Below are positions 7,472 through 15,667 of a DNA stretch of 64,000 nucleotides, piece after piece; within the stretch, counting starts at the first letter, position 1; each line of letters starts with the position of its first letter. The stretch covers positions 24,452-88,451 of the forward strand of contig CALFLL010000067.1 in assembly GCA_937880845.1 (NCBI GenBank). Reading direction: 5' to 3'. The notes below the pieces were generated by a model. It saw nothing but the letters and a program-made list of their open reading frames with translations, did no database searches and was not told where the DNA came from. This DNA is from an uncultured Drancourtella sp. Lineage in GTDB: Bacteria; Bacillota; Clostridia; Lachnospirales; Lachnospiraceae. Made by a program: the position numbers and the translations under genes.

Positions 7472-8665
7472 TTACCAATATCTTCTGTACCAAGGGTTTC
7501 CGTATACGCTTGCAACTTTTACCACATCTCCCGGCTGAGGTGCATGAATCATCTTTCCGCCTCCAATGTAAATACCTACGTGACCTACGTAACATACCAC
7601 ATCTCCCGGCTGAGGACTGGAAACAGCTTTTCCACCTGCTCCAAGTGCTCCGGATGTTCTGGCTACACTGATTCCTGCCACACTGTGAGCATATTTTACA
7701 AGTCCGGAACAGTCAAGCCCTACTCCCGGAGTATTGCCTCCCCAAACATACGGTGTACCAAGGCAACTGTAAGCTCCGTTTACAATCGCACTTGCAGCAT
7801 TTGTATTGCCTGTTCCTGAGGAACTGGAACTACCGCCGTTGCTTGGTTTGCTTGGCGTACTTGGCTTGCTCGGATTAGCCGGACGATTCGGTCTGCTTGG
7901 CGTACTGTTGTTACTTCCGCTACTCGTTCCATTTTCGGAAGATGAACTTTCTTCTCTTTCCTGTGAAGAGCTTGTCTGGTTATTACTGTTTTGTCTCTGA
8001 GCCGCTGCTTCACGTTCGGCTTTTTCTCTTGCTTCCTGTTCTGCTTTCTTTCTTTCCTCTTCAGCTGCTGCCTGAATGGCTGCCTGAAGTTCTTGATCAA
8101 GATTTGTCACTTCAGCTTTTTTACTTTCCAGAGTTGTATTTAACTGCTGTTTCTGACTTTCGAAAGATTTTTCCATTTCTTCCATGTTTGCCAGATCTTT
8201 TTCAAGAGAAGTTTTTAATTTTTCGATTTTTTCTTTTGTAGCTACATATTCTTCCAGCTTTTCTCTATCATACTTATGTACCGTTTCAGTATAATCTGCC
8301 TGATTCAGGAAATCTGCAATGCTTTGTGAAGTAAATAAATCTTCCAGTGCTTTTGTATCTCCCTGTTCGTACATGTATTTGATACGAAGCTTCATTGCTT
8401 CATACTGTTCATTTTGTTTCTTTTCGGCTGCCGCAAGGTCTTCTTTGGCCTTTTGGATTTCCTCGCCTTTTTTTATCATCTTTTCTTCCAAATCGGAAAT
8501 TTTGGTAACCATTGTCTGAAGCTGAGCCTGAACGGATTCAACTTCTTTTTGCTTTTGTTCTTTTTGTGCTCTGATATCGTCTGGATTCGGCGCTGCATAA
8601 ACCGGAGTTACCGCTATAGAACTTGCCAAAAGCGCTACAACCAGTTTCTTTCCAAATTTGTTCAT
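7472..8665 (-). CDS. Secreted NlpC/P60 peptidoglycan hydrolase with coiled-coil N-terminus (CwlO-like)
   Basis: A 397-residue protein. A signal peptide (residues 1-24, ending VYAAP) is followed by a long coiled coil (about 30-225, rich in Glu, Lys and Gln). Next comes a low-complexity Ser/Asn/Pro/Gly linker (about 225-290) and a C-terminal NlpC/P60 domain. The catalytic cysteine lies in LDCSGLV, the histidine in GHVGIYIGGG and the third residue in MIHAPQ. Such enzymes cut D-Glu to diamino-acid bonds in peptidoglycan stems. The coiled coil resembles CwlO/PcsB proteins that are switched on by FtsEX; no ftsEX is seen here. It is monocistronic with its own promoter and terminator. Confidence 0.93.
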   Translation of the reverse strand: MNKFGKKLVVALLASSIAVTPVYAAPNPDDIRAQKEQKQKEVESVQAQLQTMVTKISDLEEKMIKKGEEIQKAKEDLAAAEKKQNEQYEAMKLRIKYMYEQGDTKALEDLFTSQSIADFLNQADYTETVHKYDREKLEEYVATKEKIEKLKTSLEKDLANMEEMEKSFESQKQQLNTTLESKKAEVTNLDQELQAAIQAAAEEERKKAEQEAREKAEREAAAQRQNSNNQTSSSQEREESSSSENGTSSGSNNSTPSRPNRPANPSKPSTPSKPSNGGSSSSSGTGNTNAASAIVNGAYSCLGTPYVWGGNTPGVGLDCSGLVKYAHSVAGISVARTSGALGAGGKAVSSPQPGDVVCYVGHVGIYIGGGKMIHAPQPGDVVKVASVYGNPWYRRYW

Positions 8666-8743
8666 TCCATTCTCTCCTGTCTTAAAAATAGCATGTCTGA
8701 TTATTTAACGACAATATATACTTTTTATGATTTCATAAAACTT

Positions 8744-8772
8744 AGTATATATCAAAACTTATCTTTTTGCAA
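8744..8772 (-). promoter_or_regulatory. Sigma-A promoter of the NlpC/P60 gene
   Basis: Minus strand TTGCAA (8767-8772), 17-base spacer, TATACT (8744-8749). It leaves a leader of about 70 bases. Confidence 0.75.
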
Positions 8773-8797
8773 TATTTTTTAATATTTTTATAACAAC

Positions 8798-9688
8798 TTA
8801 TTTTTCGTCCGAAACGGCAGGATTCTGATCCTGCAAACCACGGATCCAAACAAAACATACAGACGCAAGACATGCACATAAAACAGTGATGATGCCCATT
8901 CTCATCGGAGTCTGGAAGATCCATCGGTATGCTCCTGTTTCTGTCAGTATGACGGAAGCAATATTCGCCGCACAGTGAGTGATGATGGCAGCTTTCAGGC
9001 TTCCGAATTTTTCATAAATATAACAAAGCATCATACCAAAAAACAGAGAATACAAAAGTTGTACAATATTTCCATGAAGTACAGCAAACATAATCGCCGA
9101 AAAAATCATGGCTCTTTTCTTTGATGTAATATCGCACATTCTTTTATATACAACACCTCTGTAAAGGTTCTCTTCCAGGATTGGCACAATAATCCCAAGT
9201 CCAATCAGTTCCACAGCCAAAGGAGCTGCATAAAGATTGTCCGATGTAGACTGATAGCTTTGACTGATGGCACGGATATTGCTTAAAATCAAAATATTAT
9301 TAAATGCAATACCTGCCGTAATCCCGAATCCTGCCGCAAAAATATATTTTGAAGCAGGAGCTTTCCACTGTGTCTGAAAAGCAGGAAGAAGCTGTCGTTC
9401 TTTATAGTCTTTCCTCATCATATAGATTGTAATCGGAATCATAATCAGGGCTGCTGCAGATGTCACTTCCGTAGAATATCTCAAAATAAATCCGATGGAT
9501 TCTTCCATAAATTTCTGTAGCTTTTCCTGACTTTCATACGCAGCCATCAGTTCATTGATGTGGGCCGTTATATATGCTGTTGTAAAAATAATCTGAGCGG
9601 TCAGGCTGATTCCCCAATAGATCAGGATCGGTACAATCAACCTTGCTATTGGATTTCTGGGCCTGCCGTATGACTGAAATTCATTCAT
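8798..9688 (-). CDS. CPBP family intramembrane metalloprotease (CAAX protease/Abi)
   Basis: A 296-residue membrane protein with about eight hydrophobic segments. The family motifs are EENLYRGVVYKRM near residue 190 (EExxxR) and a His motif VLHGNIVQLLYSLFFGMM near residue 220, which together make the intramembrane metal site. These proteases process prenylated or other membrane substrates, and some act in bacteriocin immunity. I chose ATG 9688 because GAGGAG lies 8 bases upstream; the start overlaps the end of the AlaX-like gene by 8 bases. An alternative start at 9703 is possible. It is last in the argS-alaX-CPBP operon. Substrate unknown. Confidence 0.85.
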   Translation of the reverse strand: MNEFQSYGRPRNPIARLIVPILIYWGISLTAQIIFTTAYITAHINELMAAYESQEKLQKFMEESIGFILRYSTEVTSAAALIMIPITIYMMRKDYKERQLLPAFQTQWKAPASKYIFAAGFGITAGIAFNNILILSNIRAISQSYQSTSDNLYAAPLAVELIGLGIIVPILEENLYRGVVYKRMCDITSKKRAMIFSAIMFAVLHGNIVQLLYSLFFGMMLCYIYEKFGSLKAAIITHCAANIASVILTETGAYRWIFQTPMRMGIITVLCACLASVCFVWIRGLQDQNPAVSDEK

Positions 9689-10847
9689 TTGTGATCTCCT
9701 CAAAAAATCTGCGGATTTCTTCTTCTGTTCCGGATAAAGACCCTTGTATCATTTCCGGTTTTCCGCCTCCTCTTCCGCTGAATGTTTCATTCAGTGCTTT
9801 TCCGTAACTTCTGACATCCGATGTTCTGCTTCCCAGAACATACTGGTAACTGTCTTGTTCTTTTTTCAAAAATACTGCACAGACTTTTGCCCCTCTGTCC
9901 AGAATACGATTCATTAGTTCACGGATTCCTGTCCCATCCAGTTCTTCTTCAAAAAGGCAGACTGCCTTTTCATCGGCAGAAATCCGTTCTGCCTTATATC
10001 CGATCAACATTCTTTGAAATCTTAGCAGTTCGTTTTTTAACTTGTCATTTTCTTCCTTCAGTCTTTCTACCGCTTCCGGAAGTTCCTGTTCTTTTGCAGA
10101 CAGAAGTCCCGAAATAGCCTTCATATCTTTTTCCCGGTTCTGATGATCCAAAAGAGCTCTCTGTCCACTGACCATTGTAAGCCGGATTCCGCCTTTGTAT
10201 TTCATCATACCGATAATCTTAATCTGACCAATCTCACCGGTACTTCCCAAATGAGGTGCACAACAGGCACAAATATCATATCCCGGAATTTTTACGATCC
10301 GTACCTGTCCTTCAATCTCTATTTTACTTCTATATATAAGAGATTTCAGTTCCTCTTCTGACGGATACAAAACTTCAATCCTTTTATTTTCATAAACTGC
10401 CCTGTTTGCCTTTGTTTCAATGTCCTTCATTTCTTCTCCGGAAATGAAACCATTGAAATCCATCGTACAAAAGTCATCGTTCAAATGAAAACCCACGTTA
10501 TCATATCCGTATCTTTCATGGACAAGACCAGACAGAATATGCTCTGCCGTATGCTGCTGCATTCTTGAAAAGCGAATTTCCCAGTCAATCTTTCCGGATA
10601 TGGTTTCCCCCTCCTTTAAAGGTTCTTCCGTATAGTGGAAAATCTCTCCATCTTTTTCCTGAACATCTTTTACTTTAATACCCGAAAGGGTTCCGACATC
10701 TGCATATTGTCCTCCGCCTTCCGGGAAAAATGCAGTCTTGTCAAGTACGACTGCATACCCTCTCTTCTTTTCACAAGCCCGGCAGGACAAAACCTTAGCA
10801 GTAAATTCCTTTGTGTAGGCATCTTTATAAAATAACTTTTCCGTCAT
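9681..10847 (-). CDS. Alanyl-tRNA editing protein (AlaX-like, with DHHA1 domain)
   Basis: A 388-residue protein related to the editing half of alanyl-tRNA synthetase. Residues 1-90 form an AlaX-type beta-barrel (LDKTAFFPEGGGQYADVG). The zinc-binding editing site is spread over QQHTAEHILSG near 100 (HxxxH) and CACCAPHLGSTGEIG near 195. A coiled coil (about 235-285) leads to a DHHA1-like C-terminal domain ending GGRGGGKPEMIQGS. It should hydrolyse Ser- or Gly-tRNA(Ala) in trans. It begins 3 bases after the argS stop and so shares its operon. Confidence 0.9.
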   Translation of the reverse strand: MTEKLFYKDAYTKEFTAKVLSCRACEKKRGYAVVLDKTAFFPEGGGQYADVGTLSGIKVKDVQEKDGEIFHYTEEPLKEGETISGKIDWEIRFSRMQQHTAEHILSGLVHERYGYDNVGFHLNDDFCTMDFNGFISGEEMKDIETKANRAVYENKRIEVLYPSEEELKSLIYRSKIEIEGQVRIVKIPGYDICACCAPHLGSTGEIGQIKIIGMMKYKGGIRLTMVSGQRALLDHQNREKDMKAISGLLSAKEQELPEAVERLKEENDKLKNELLRFQRMLIGYKAERISADEKAVCLFEEELDGTGIRELMNRILDRGAKVCAVFLKKEQDSYQYVLGSRTSDVRSYGKALNETFSGRGGGKPEMIQGSLSGTEEEIRRFFEEITNE

Positions 10848-10850
10848 AAA

Positions 10851-12617
10851 CTACATCCTTTCCGGAGCATCAAATCCAAGAAGTCCGATAGATGTTTCAA
10901 GAATATCTTTCACAAGATCCAATAAAGCGATGTACCCTGCCTTTCTATTTTCGTCTTCTTCCCCGAGAATTCTTGTATCATGATAGAAACGATTAAATAT
11001 GTTTGCAAGATCATACACATATGCACAAATCTTATGCGGTGCCAGTTCTTCATAAACCGTATCCATCACCGCATTAAATTTTGCAGCTTCCAACATGAGG
11101 GCCTTTTCAGAGTCGCTTGCAGGAGTCTGTACAGTGCAGTTTTTCGGATTTCCTCCATTTTCCTTATATTTATTTAAAATAGATTTAATACGTACGATTG
11201 TATACAAAATATACGGTCCTGTGTTTCCTTCAAAAGAGGCAAATTTATCAAGATCAAAAATATAATCTTTGGATGCCTGGTTTGAAAGGTCACCGTATTT
11301 CAAGGCCGCAAGACCTACAAGCTTGGCTGTTTCTTTGGATTCTTCCGGTGAAACCGTGCGGTTTTCCGTAATCTTCTGATACATTTCATCGTTGATTCCC
11401 TGGATCAGATCTGCAAGTCTCATGACTCCGCCTTCTCTTGTTTTAAACGGCTTTCCGTCCTTTCCGTTCATCGTTCCAAAACCGATAAACGTAAGTTTGG
11501 TATCTTCCGGAACGATTCCTGTCTTTTTGGCACAGCGGAATACCTGTACAAAGTGTAACTCCTGACGCTTGTCTACCACATAAATCACTTCATCAGGCTT
11601 ATACAGTTCTTCTCTTTCCACCAAAGTAGCAAGATCTGTCGTATCATAAAGAGCAGCTCCGTCTGATTTTAAGATCATACATGGCGGGATTTCCTTAGTA
11701 TCTGTTTCTTCTTTTACATCGACAACAAGGGCTCCCTGATCAATATGGGCAAAGCCTTTTTCTTTCATCATCTCTACCATACCTGGAATGTATGGTTGAG
11801 CATCTGCCTCACCTTTCCACAGATCAAAAGTAACATTTAAGTTTCCGTAATTTTTCTTTAAATCTGCGACAGAAACATTCATAATATGTTTCCAGAGAGC
11901 ACGGTATCCTCTCTTTCCGTTCTGCAGTTCAAACGTGGCATTTAATGCTTCTTCTTTGTATTCTGCATGTTCTTTTGCATATCCGCTGGCATATGGATAA
12001 ATTTCTTCCAGGTCTGTGATGGTAAACGGTGCTTCTTTAGGATATTCGCCTTCAAACGCATCGTCAAAATACGGAAGATCCGGCTGTCTTTTCTTTAATT
12101 CTGTGATTACAAGTCCCATCTGATAACCCCAGTCACCAAGATGCACATCCCCGATTACTTCATGACCTTTAAAACGGATGATTCTTTTTAAGCTTTCACC
12201 GATTACCGCGGAACGAAGATGTCCTACATGAAGCGGTTTTGCAACATTAGCACCACCAAAGTCGATTACAACCGTCTTTTTCTCTGAAGCATCTTCTACT
12301 CCAAGTCTTTCTGCAACAGCCATTTCTCTTGCATACTCCGCCAAAAATGTTTCGCTTACCTTCATATTGATAAATCCCGGATTTACTGCTTCCGCCTCTT
12401 TTAATACGCTACTTTCCTTTAAAAATGCAACCACATCTGCGGCAATCATAATCGGTGCCTTATGATATGTTTTAGCCGCAGCCATGGCTCCGTTGCACTG
12501 ATATTCACATAAATCCGGACGATTTGATAATGTTACTTTTGCCAAACTGCTGTCATATCCTGCACGCTCAAATGCATCCTTTACTTCATTTGTCAGAAAA
12601 TCTACCAGTTTTTTCAT
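10851..12617 (-). CDS. argS: Arginyl-tRNA synthetase
   Basis: A 588-residue class I synthetase. The N-terminal Add-1 domain covers about residues 1-95. The HIGH signature is HVGHLRSAVIG near 130-140. The KMSKS loop is degenerate (GKPFKTREGG near 400), as is usual for ArgRS. The C-terminal anticodon-binding domain carries NRFYHDTRIL near 550. It attaches arginine to tRNA(Arg) in the cytoplasm. A tRNA-Arg gene lies about 1.1 kb away but is a separate unit. No T-box leader is seen; the leader is short and A/T-rich. Confidence 0.97.
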   Translation of the reverse strand: MKKLVDFLTNEVKDAFERAGYDSSLAKVTLSNRPDLCEYQCNGAMAAAKTYHKAPIMIAADVVAFLKESSVLKEAEAVNPGFINMKVSETFLAEYAREMAVAERLGVEDASEKKTVVIDFGGANVAKPLHVGHLRSAVIGESLKRIIRFKGHEVIGDVHLGDWGYQMGLVITELKKRQPDLPYFDDAFEGEYPKEAPFTITDLEEIYPYASGYAKEHAEYKEEALNATFELQNGKRGYRALWKHIMNVSVADLKKNYGNLNVTFDLWKGEADAQPYIPGMVEMMKEKGFAHIDQGALVVDVKEETDTKEIPPCMILKSDGAALYDTTDLATLVEREELYKPDEVIYVVDKRQELHFVQVFRCAKKTGIVPEDTKLTFIGFGTMNGKDGKPFKTREGGVMRLADLIQGINDEMYQKITENRTVSPEESKETAKLVGLAALKYGDLSNQASKDYIFDLDKFASFEGNTGPYILYTIVRIKSILNKYKENGGNPKNCTVQTPASDSEKALMLEAAKFNAVMDTVYEELAPHKICAYVYDLANIFNRFYHDTRILGEEDENRKAGYIALLDLVKDILETSIGLLGFDAPERM

Positions 12618-12674
12618 CCTATTCGTCCTTTCTTATTCTAAAATGTTCTTATTGTAAATTTGTATACTTTATTT

Positions 12675-12703
12675 ATTCTAACACATGGTATTCACTGCAA
12701 CAA
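12675..12703 (-). promoter_or_regulatory. Probable argS operon promoter
   Basis: Minus strand TTGTTG (12698-12703), 17-base spacer, TAGAAT (12675-12680), pointing to argS. Confidence 0.55.
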
Positions 12704-12721
12704 CAATATTTTTCTTTCCTG

Positions 12722-12750
12722 TTGCTTTTTTTCATACACCGTATTAAAAT
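12722..12750 (+). promoter_or_regulatory. Probable nfo promoter
   Basis: Plus strand TTGCTT (12722-12727), 17-base spacer, TAAAAT (12745-12750). It is back to back with the argS promoter. Confidence 0.55.
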
Positions 12751-12770
12751 AATAATGATTCTTATTATTT
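12747..12770 (+). promoter_or_regulatory. Candidate operator dyad at nfo
   Basis: A perfect 9-bp inverted repeat AAATAATAA-N6-TTATTATTT overlaps the -10 and likely start site of nfo. Its A/T make-up and location recall Fur/PerR/Zur boxes, but it does not match a single known consensus fully. Confidence 0.4.
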
Positions 12771-12787
12771 ATTGTGAGGTTTAACAT

Positions 12788-13708
12788 ATGACAAAGAAAA
12801 AAAATCCCATTCTTGGCTCCCATGTAGGAATGAACGGAAAAGATATGCTGTTTGGTTCTGCAAAAGAAGCAGTTTCGTATGATGCAGATACGTTTATGTT
12901 CTATACCGGTGCCCCGCAGAATACACGAAGGAAAGAAATCAGCCAATTAAAAATTCCGGAAGCATGGGCTTTTATGAAGGAACACGGAATTTCCGACATC
13001 CTGGTACATGCTCCTTATATTATCAATCTGGCCAATTCTGTTAATCCGGATACCTTTTCTCTTGCAGTTGAATTCCTTGCTCTGGAACTGGAACGAACCG
13101 CCGCATGCAAAAGCCACACCCTTATCCTGCATCCGGGCTCTCATGTAGGTGCCGGAGAAACTACAGGCATCAGACAGGTGATCAAAGGATTGAATGAAGT
13201 ATTGACAAAAGATACCACATGTAAGATTGCTTTGGAAACCATGGCCGGGAAAGGTTCTGAACTTGGAAGAAATTTTGAAGAACTGGCTCGGATTTATGAC
13301 GGTGTAATCTTGAATGATAAGCTTCGTGTCTGTTTTGATACCTGTCATGTCCATGACAGTGGTTACGATATTCGTTCAGATTTCGACGGAGTCATCGAAG
13401 CATTTGACAAACTCCTTGGAAAAGATCAGATTGCCGTCTTTCATATCAATGACAGTAAAAATCCAAAGGGCAGTTTCAAAGACCGCCACGCCAACATCGG
13501 ATTTGGTGAAATCGGTTTTGAGGCACTCTCCTATATTGTTCATCACCCTGATTTTATGGAAATACCAAAAATTCTGGAAACACCATATATCCAGTCTCCG
13601 GACAACCCAAAGAAAAAATTTCCGCCGTATAAACATGAAATCCAAATGTTAAAAGAAAAAACATTTTCCCCTGATCTTCCGGATGACATTCTTTCTTATT
13701 ATCTCTAA
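12788..13708 (+). CDS. nfo: Endonuclease IV (AP endonuclease)
   Basis: A 306-residue protein of the usual length for clostridial and Bacillus Nfo. It is a TIM barrel with three zinc ions. Zinc-ligand motifs are LVHAPYIINLA, LILHPGSHVG, IALETMAGKG, VCFDTCHVHDSGYD, VFHINDSKNPKGS, and DRHANIGFGEIG. It cuts DNA 5' of abasic sites and repairs oxidised ends. It stands alone on the plus strand, divergent from argS. A GTGAGGT lies upstream of ATG 12788. A dyad over its promoter suggests regulation. Confidence 0.97.
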   Translation: MTKKKNPILGSHVGMNGKDMLFGSAKEAVSYDADTFMFYTGAPQNTRRKEISQLKIPEAWAFMKEHGISDILVHAPYIINLANSVNPDTFSLAVEFLALELERTAACKSHTLILHPGSHVGAGETTGIRQVIKGLNEVLTKDTTCKIALETMAGKGSELGRNFEELARIYDGVILNDKLRVCFDTCHVHDSGYDIRSDFDGVIEAFDKLLGKDQIAVFHINDSKNPKGSFKDRHANIGFGEIGFEALSYIVHHPDFMEIPKILETPYIQSPDNPKKKFPPYKHEIQMLKEKTFSPDLPDDILSYYL

Positions 13709-13716
13709 AACAGAAA

Positions 13717-13747
13717 AAACGCTCTGCCCGGTAATCGGCAGAGCGTT
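13717..13747 (-). terminator. Terminator between nfo and tRNA-Arg
   Basis: The stem AACGCTCTGCC/GGCAGAGCGTT (13718-13728 with 13737-13747) is followed by T on the minus strand, so it ends the tRNA transcript. It may also slow transcription from nfo. Confidence 0.8.
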
Positions 13748-13748
13748 A

Positions 13749-13820
13749 CACACCTAGACGGATTCGAACCGTCGCACCCGCCTCCGGAGGGCGGTGCTCT
13801 ATCCCCTGAGCTATAGGTGT
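13749..13820 (-). tRNA. tRNA-Arg(CCG)
   Basis: A complete cloverleaf on the minus strand: acceptor stem ACACCTA/TAGGTGT, D-arm GCTCAGGGGATAGAGC, anticodon stem-loop CCGCC-CTCCGGA-GGCGG with anticodon CCG, and T-arm GACGG-TTCGAAT-CCGTC. The discriminator base is G. CCA is not encoded. It decodes CGG. Confidence 0.95.
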
Positions 13821-13850
13821 ACAGCGTATTTATTTATTAACGCAATGTTT

Positions 13851-13879
13851 ATGATAACACATCTTATTTGGAATGTAAA
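13851..13879 (-). promoter_or_regulatory. Promoter of tRNA-Arg
   Basis: Minus strand TTTACA (13874-13879), 17-base spacer, TATCAT (13851-13856). Confidence 0.7.
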
Positions 13880-13923
13880 GAAAAAGAATTCGACAATTTC
13901 TATTGTTTTTTATATTTTTTGCA

Positions 13924-13952
13924 TTGAAATTCTCTCTTTCATTCTGTATGAT
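13924..13952 (+). promoter_or_regulatory. Promoter of xpt
   Basis: Plus strand TTGAAA (13924-13929), 17-base spacer, TATGAT (13947-13952). The leader is only about 30 bases, too short for a purine riboswitch. Confidence 0.75.
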
Positions 13953-13990
13953 AGATATACACAAAATATATATTAAGGAAGGAAGAAACC

Positions 13991-14563
13991 ATGCAGCTTC
14001 TTAAAGAACGAATTTTAAAAGACGGCGTTGTGAAACCTGGTAATGTATTAAAAGTGGACAGTTTTTTAAACCATCAAATGGATATCGAATTGATCAATGA
14101 AATTGGAAAGGAATTCCGCAGACGTTTTCCTTCCGATAAGATTACAAAAATACTGACCATCGAGGCATCCGGTATTGGTATTGCCTGCATCGCAGCACAG
14201 TACTTCAATGTTCCTGTTATATTCGCAAAAAAAACACAGAGCATCAATATCGATGGTGAGGTATATCATTCCAAAGTGGAGTCTTTTACCCATAAACGTA
14301 CATACGATGTGATCTTATCCAAGAAATTTTTGCATCCGGAAGATCATGTACTGATCATCGATGATTTCCTTGCCAACGGCTGTGCGCTTCTTGGTCTCAT
14401 CTCACTTGTAAAAGACGCAGGTGCTTCTATCGAAGGTGCAGGCATCGTGATTGAAAAAGGATTCCAAAACGGAGGAAAGAAAATCCGTGAGATGGGTATC
14501 CATCTGGAATCACTGGCAATCGTAGAGTCCATGACAGATACCTCATTAACATTTGCAGAATAG
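13991..14563 (+). CDS. xpt: Xanthine phosphoribosyltransferase
   Basis: A 190-residue enzyme of the usual length. It converts xanthine and PRPP to XMP in purine salvage. The PRPP-binding signature is VLIIDDFLANGCALLGL near residues 120-136. Other family motifs are LNHQMD near 26, IEASGI near 56, PVIFAKK near 75 and EKGFQNGG near 156. It has a good AAGGAAGGAAG upstream and its own promoter and terminator. It sits opposite a xanthine dehydrogenase-type operon, so salvage and oxidation of the same base may be encoded side by side. Confidence 0.96.
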   Translation: MQLLKERILKDGVVKPGNVLKVDSFLNHQMDIELINEIGKEFRRRFPSDKITKILTIEASGIGIACIAAQYFNVPVIFAKKTQSINIDGEVYHSKVESFTHKRTYDVILSKKFLHPEDHVLIIDDFLANGCALLGLISLVKDAGASIEGAGIVIEKGFQNGGKKIREMGIHLESLAIVESMTDTSLTFAE

Positions 14564-14570
14564 GTATTTT

Positions 14571-14603
14571 AAAAAGCTTTGTCCATCCGGACAAAGCTTT
14601 TTT
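14571..14603 (+). terminator. Terminator between xpt and the xdhC-like gene
   Basis: The 13-bp stem AAAAGCTTTGTCC/GGACAAAGCTTTT with an ATCC loop is followed by T on both strands, so it can serve both converging genes. Confidence 0.9.
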
Positions 14604-14617
14604 GGTATTTGTTGTCG

Positions 14618-15667
14618 TTATTTATTGATTCCCATTTCCAGAAGTACGGTTACGGTCCCACCACAGACCAACCCTTCTTCAGAAGCCTGGCGATTATTAA
14701 GGTCTGCTTTTATAATCCGCGTTTCCAGATATTTACTCAACATATCCTGTGCTGCCTCTGTTACGTCTGCTTCTAGTTTTCCTCCTCCAATCGTTCCAAA
14801 AGTTTCTCCTGATTCCGATACGATAAAATGAGTTCCTTCTCTTCTTGGTGCAGACCCTTTCCTCTCCAGAATGGTGGCAAGCACAAACCGTTCACCAGTT
14901 TTTAATTTCCGGCAGGCACATTCAAACACCTCATGCCCTTCTTTCATTCCGCATCCCGCTTTTTTCCTTTCGGATAAAATTTCCGCAATCACGGAAATGG
15001 CAATTTCCTCCGGAGTCTGAGCCCCGATTTTCAAACCAATAGGCGTATGAAGGTTTTCTGTCCATTCTTTATTGATCCCGGCATGGATCAACTCTTCTTT
15101 CATCATGGAAGCTCTTGTGGCACTCCCCATCATTCCTACATAATATGCCTCTTTTTTTGCGACTTCCGTCAGACATTTTTGATCATAGGCATGTCCTCTT
15201 GTCATAATCACATAAGCAGAATTTTTTTCATCATCCAGTGAAGCGATTGCTTCATCAAATGGCTTACAGATAACTTCATCCGCTCCCGCTTCCCTGGCTT
15301 TTTGTGCAAAAAATTCCCGATCTTCCAGTACAATGGTGTAAATTCCCACAAACCCGGAAAGTCTGGCAAGGGCATTCCCAACATAACCGGCACCACAGAT
15401 AATAATCCTGTCTTTTTTTGCTGCCATTTCCAGAAATACCCGCTCACCTTCATAATTCCATTCTTTAATCCCACTTATCGCCGTTTCTTTTTGCAAGATA
15501 CAAATCTGTTGCTGCAAAGGTTCCGGAATTTCAGCCAATCCTTCCTTTTTATTTTCCAAAATCCACTTTTTTTTACTTCCCGTTTCATCGGTGAGCGTTA
15601 AAATCCATCCACCGCTACGCTCATATAATTTTTTTACATCATTTAAAAATGTTCTGTCCAGCATCAT
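14618..15667 (-). CDS. XdhC/CoxI family maturation factor, rearranged domain order
   Basis: A 349-residue protein. Canonical XdhC has the XdhC/CoxI domain first and a Rossmann domain last. Here the Rossmann domain comes first (RIIICGAGYVGNALARLSGF near residues 91-110, then GMMGSATRASMM near 180). The conserved XdhC/CoxI block comes last (VLATILERKGSAPRREGTHF near 262-282, GTIGGGKLEA near 290, CGGTVTVLLE near 335). XdhC binds molybdenum cofactor and loads it, sulfurated or otherwise modified, into the hydroxylase. The start overlaps the yqeC end by 29 bases. It is the last gene of the Se-Mo hydroxylase operon. Confidence 0.85.
   Translation of the reverse strand: MMLDRTFLNDVKKLYERSGGWILTLTDETGSKKKWILENKKEGLAEIPEPLQQQICILQKETAISGIKEWNYEGERVFLEMAAKKDRIIICGAGYVGNALARLSGFVGIYTIVLEDREFFAQKAREAGADEVICKPFDEAIASLDDEKNSAYVIMTRGHAYDQKCLTEVAKKEAYYVGMMGSATRASMMKEELIHAGINKEWTENLHTPIGLKIGAQTPEEIAISVIAEILSERKKAGCGMKEGHEVFECACRKLKTGERFVLATILERKGSAPRREGTHFIVSESGETFGTIGGGKLEADVTEAAQDMLSKYLETRIIKADLNNRQASEEGLVCGGTVTVLLEMGINK

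Noticed and set aside
7780..8100. 106-codon minus-strand frame in the NlpC/P60 linker
   Set aside because: It reads the low-complexity coiled-coil/linker region in another frame; low complexity alone explains the open frame.
12618..12690. Possible T-box before argS
   Set aside because: No T-box sequence and no terminator/antiterminator pair; the leader is short and A/T-rich.
13821..13990. Possible purine riboswitch before xpt
   Set aside because: The promoter leaves only about 30 bases of leader and no three-way junction sequence is present.
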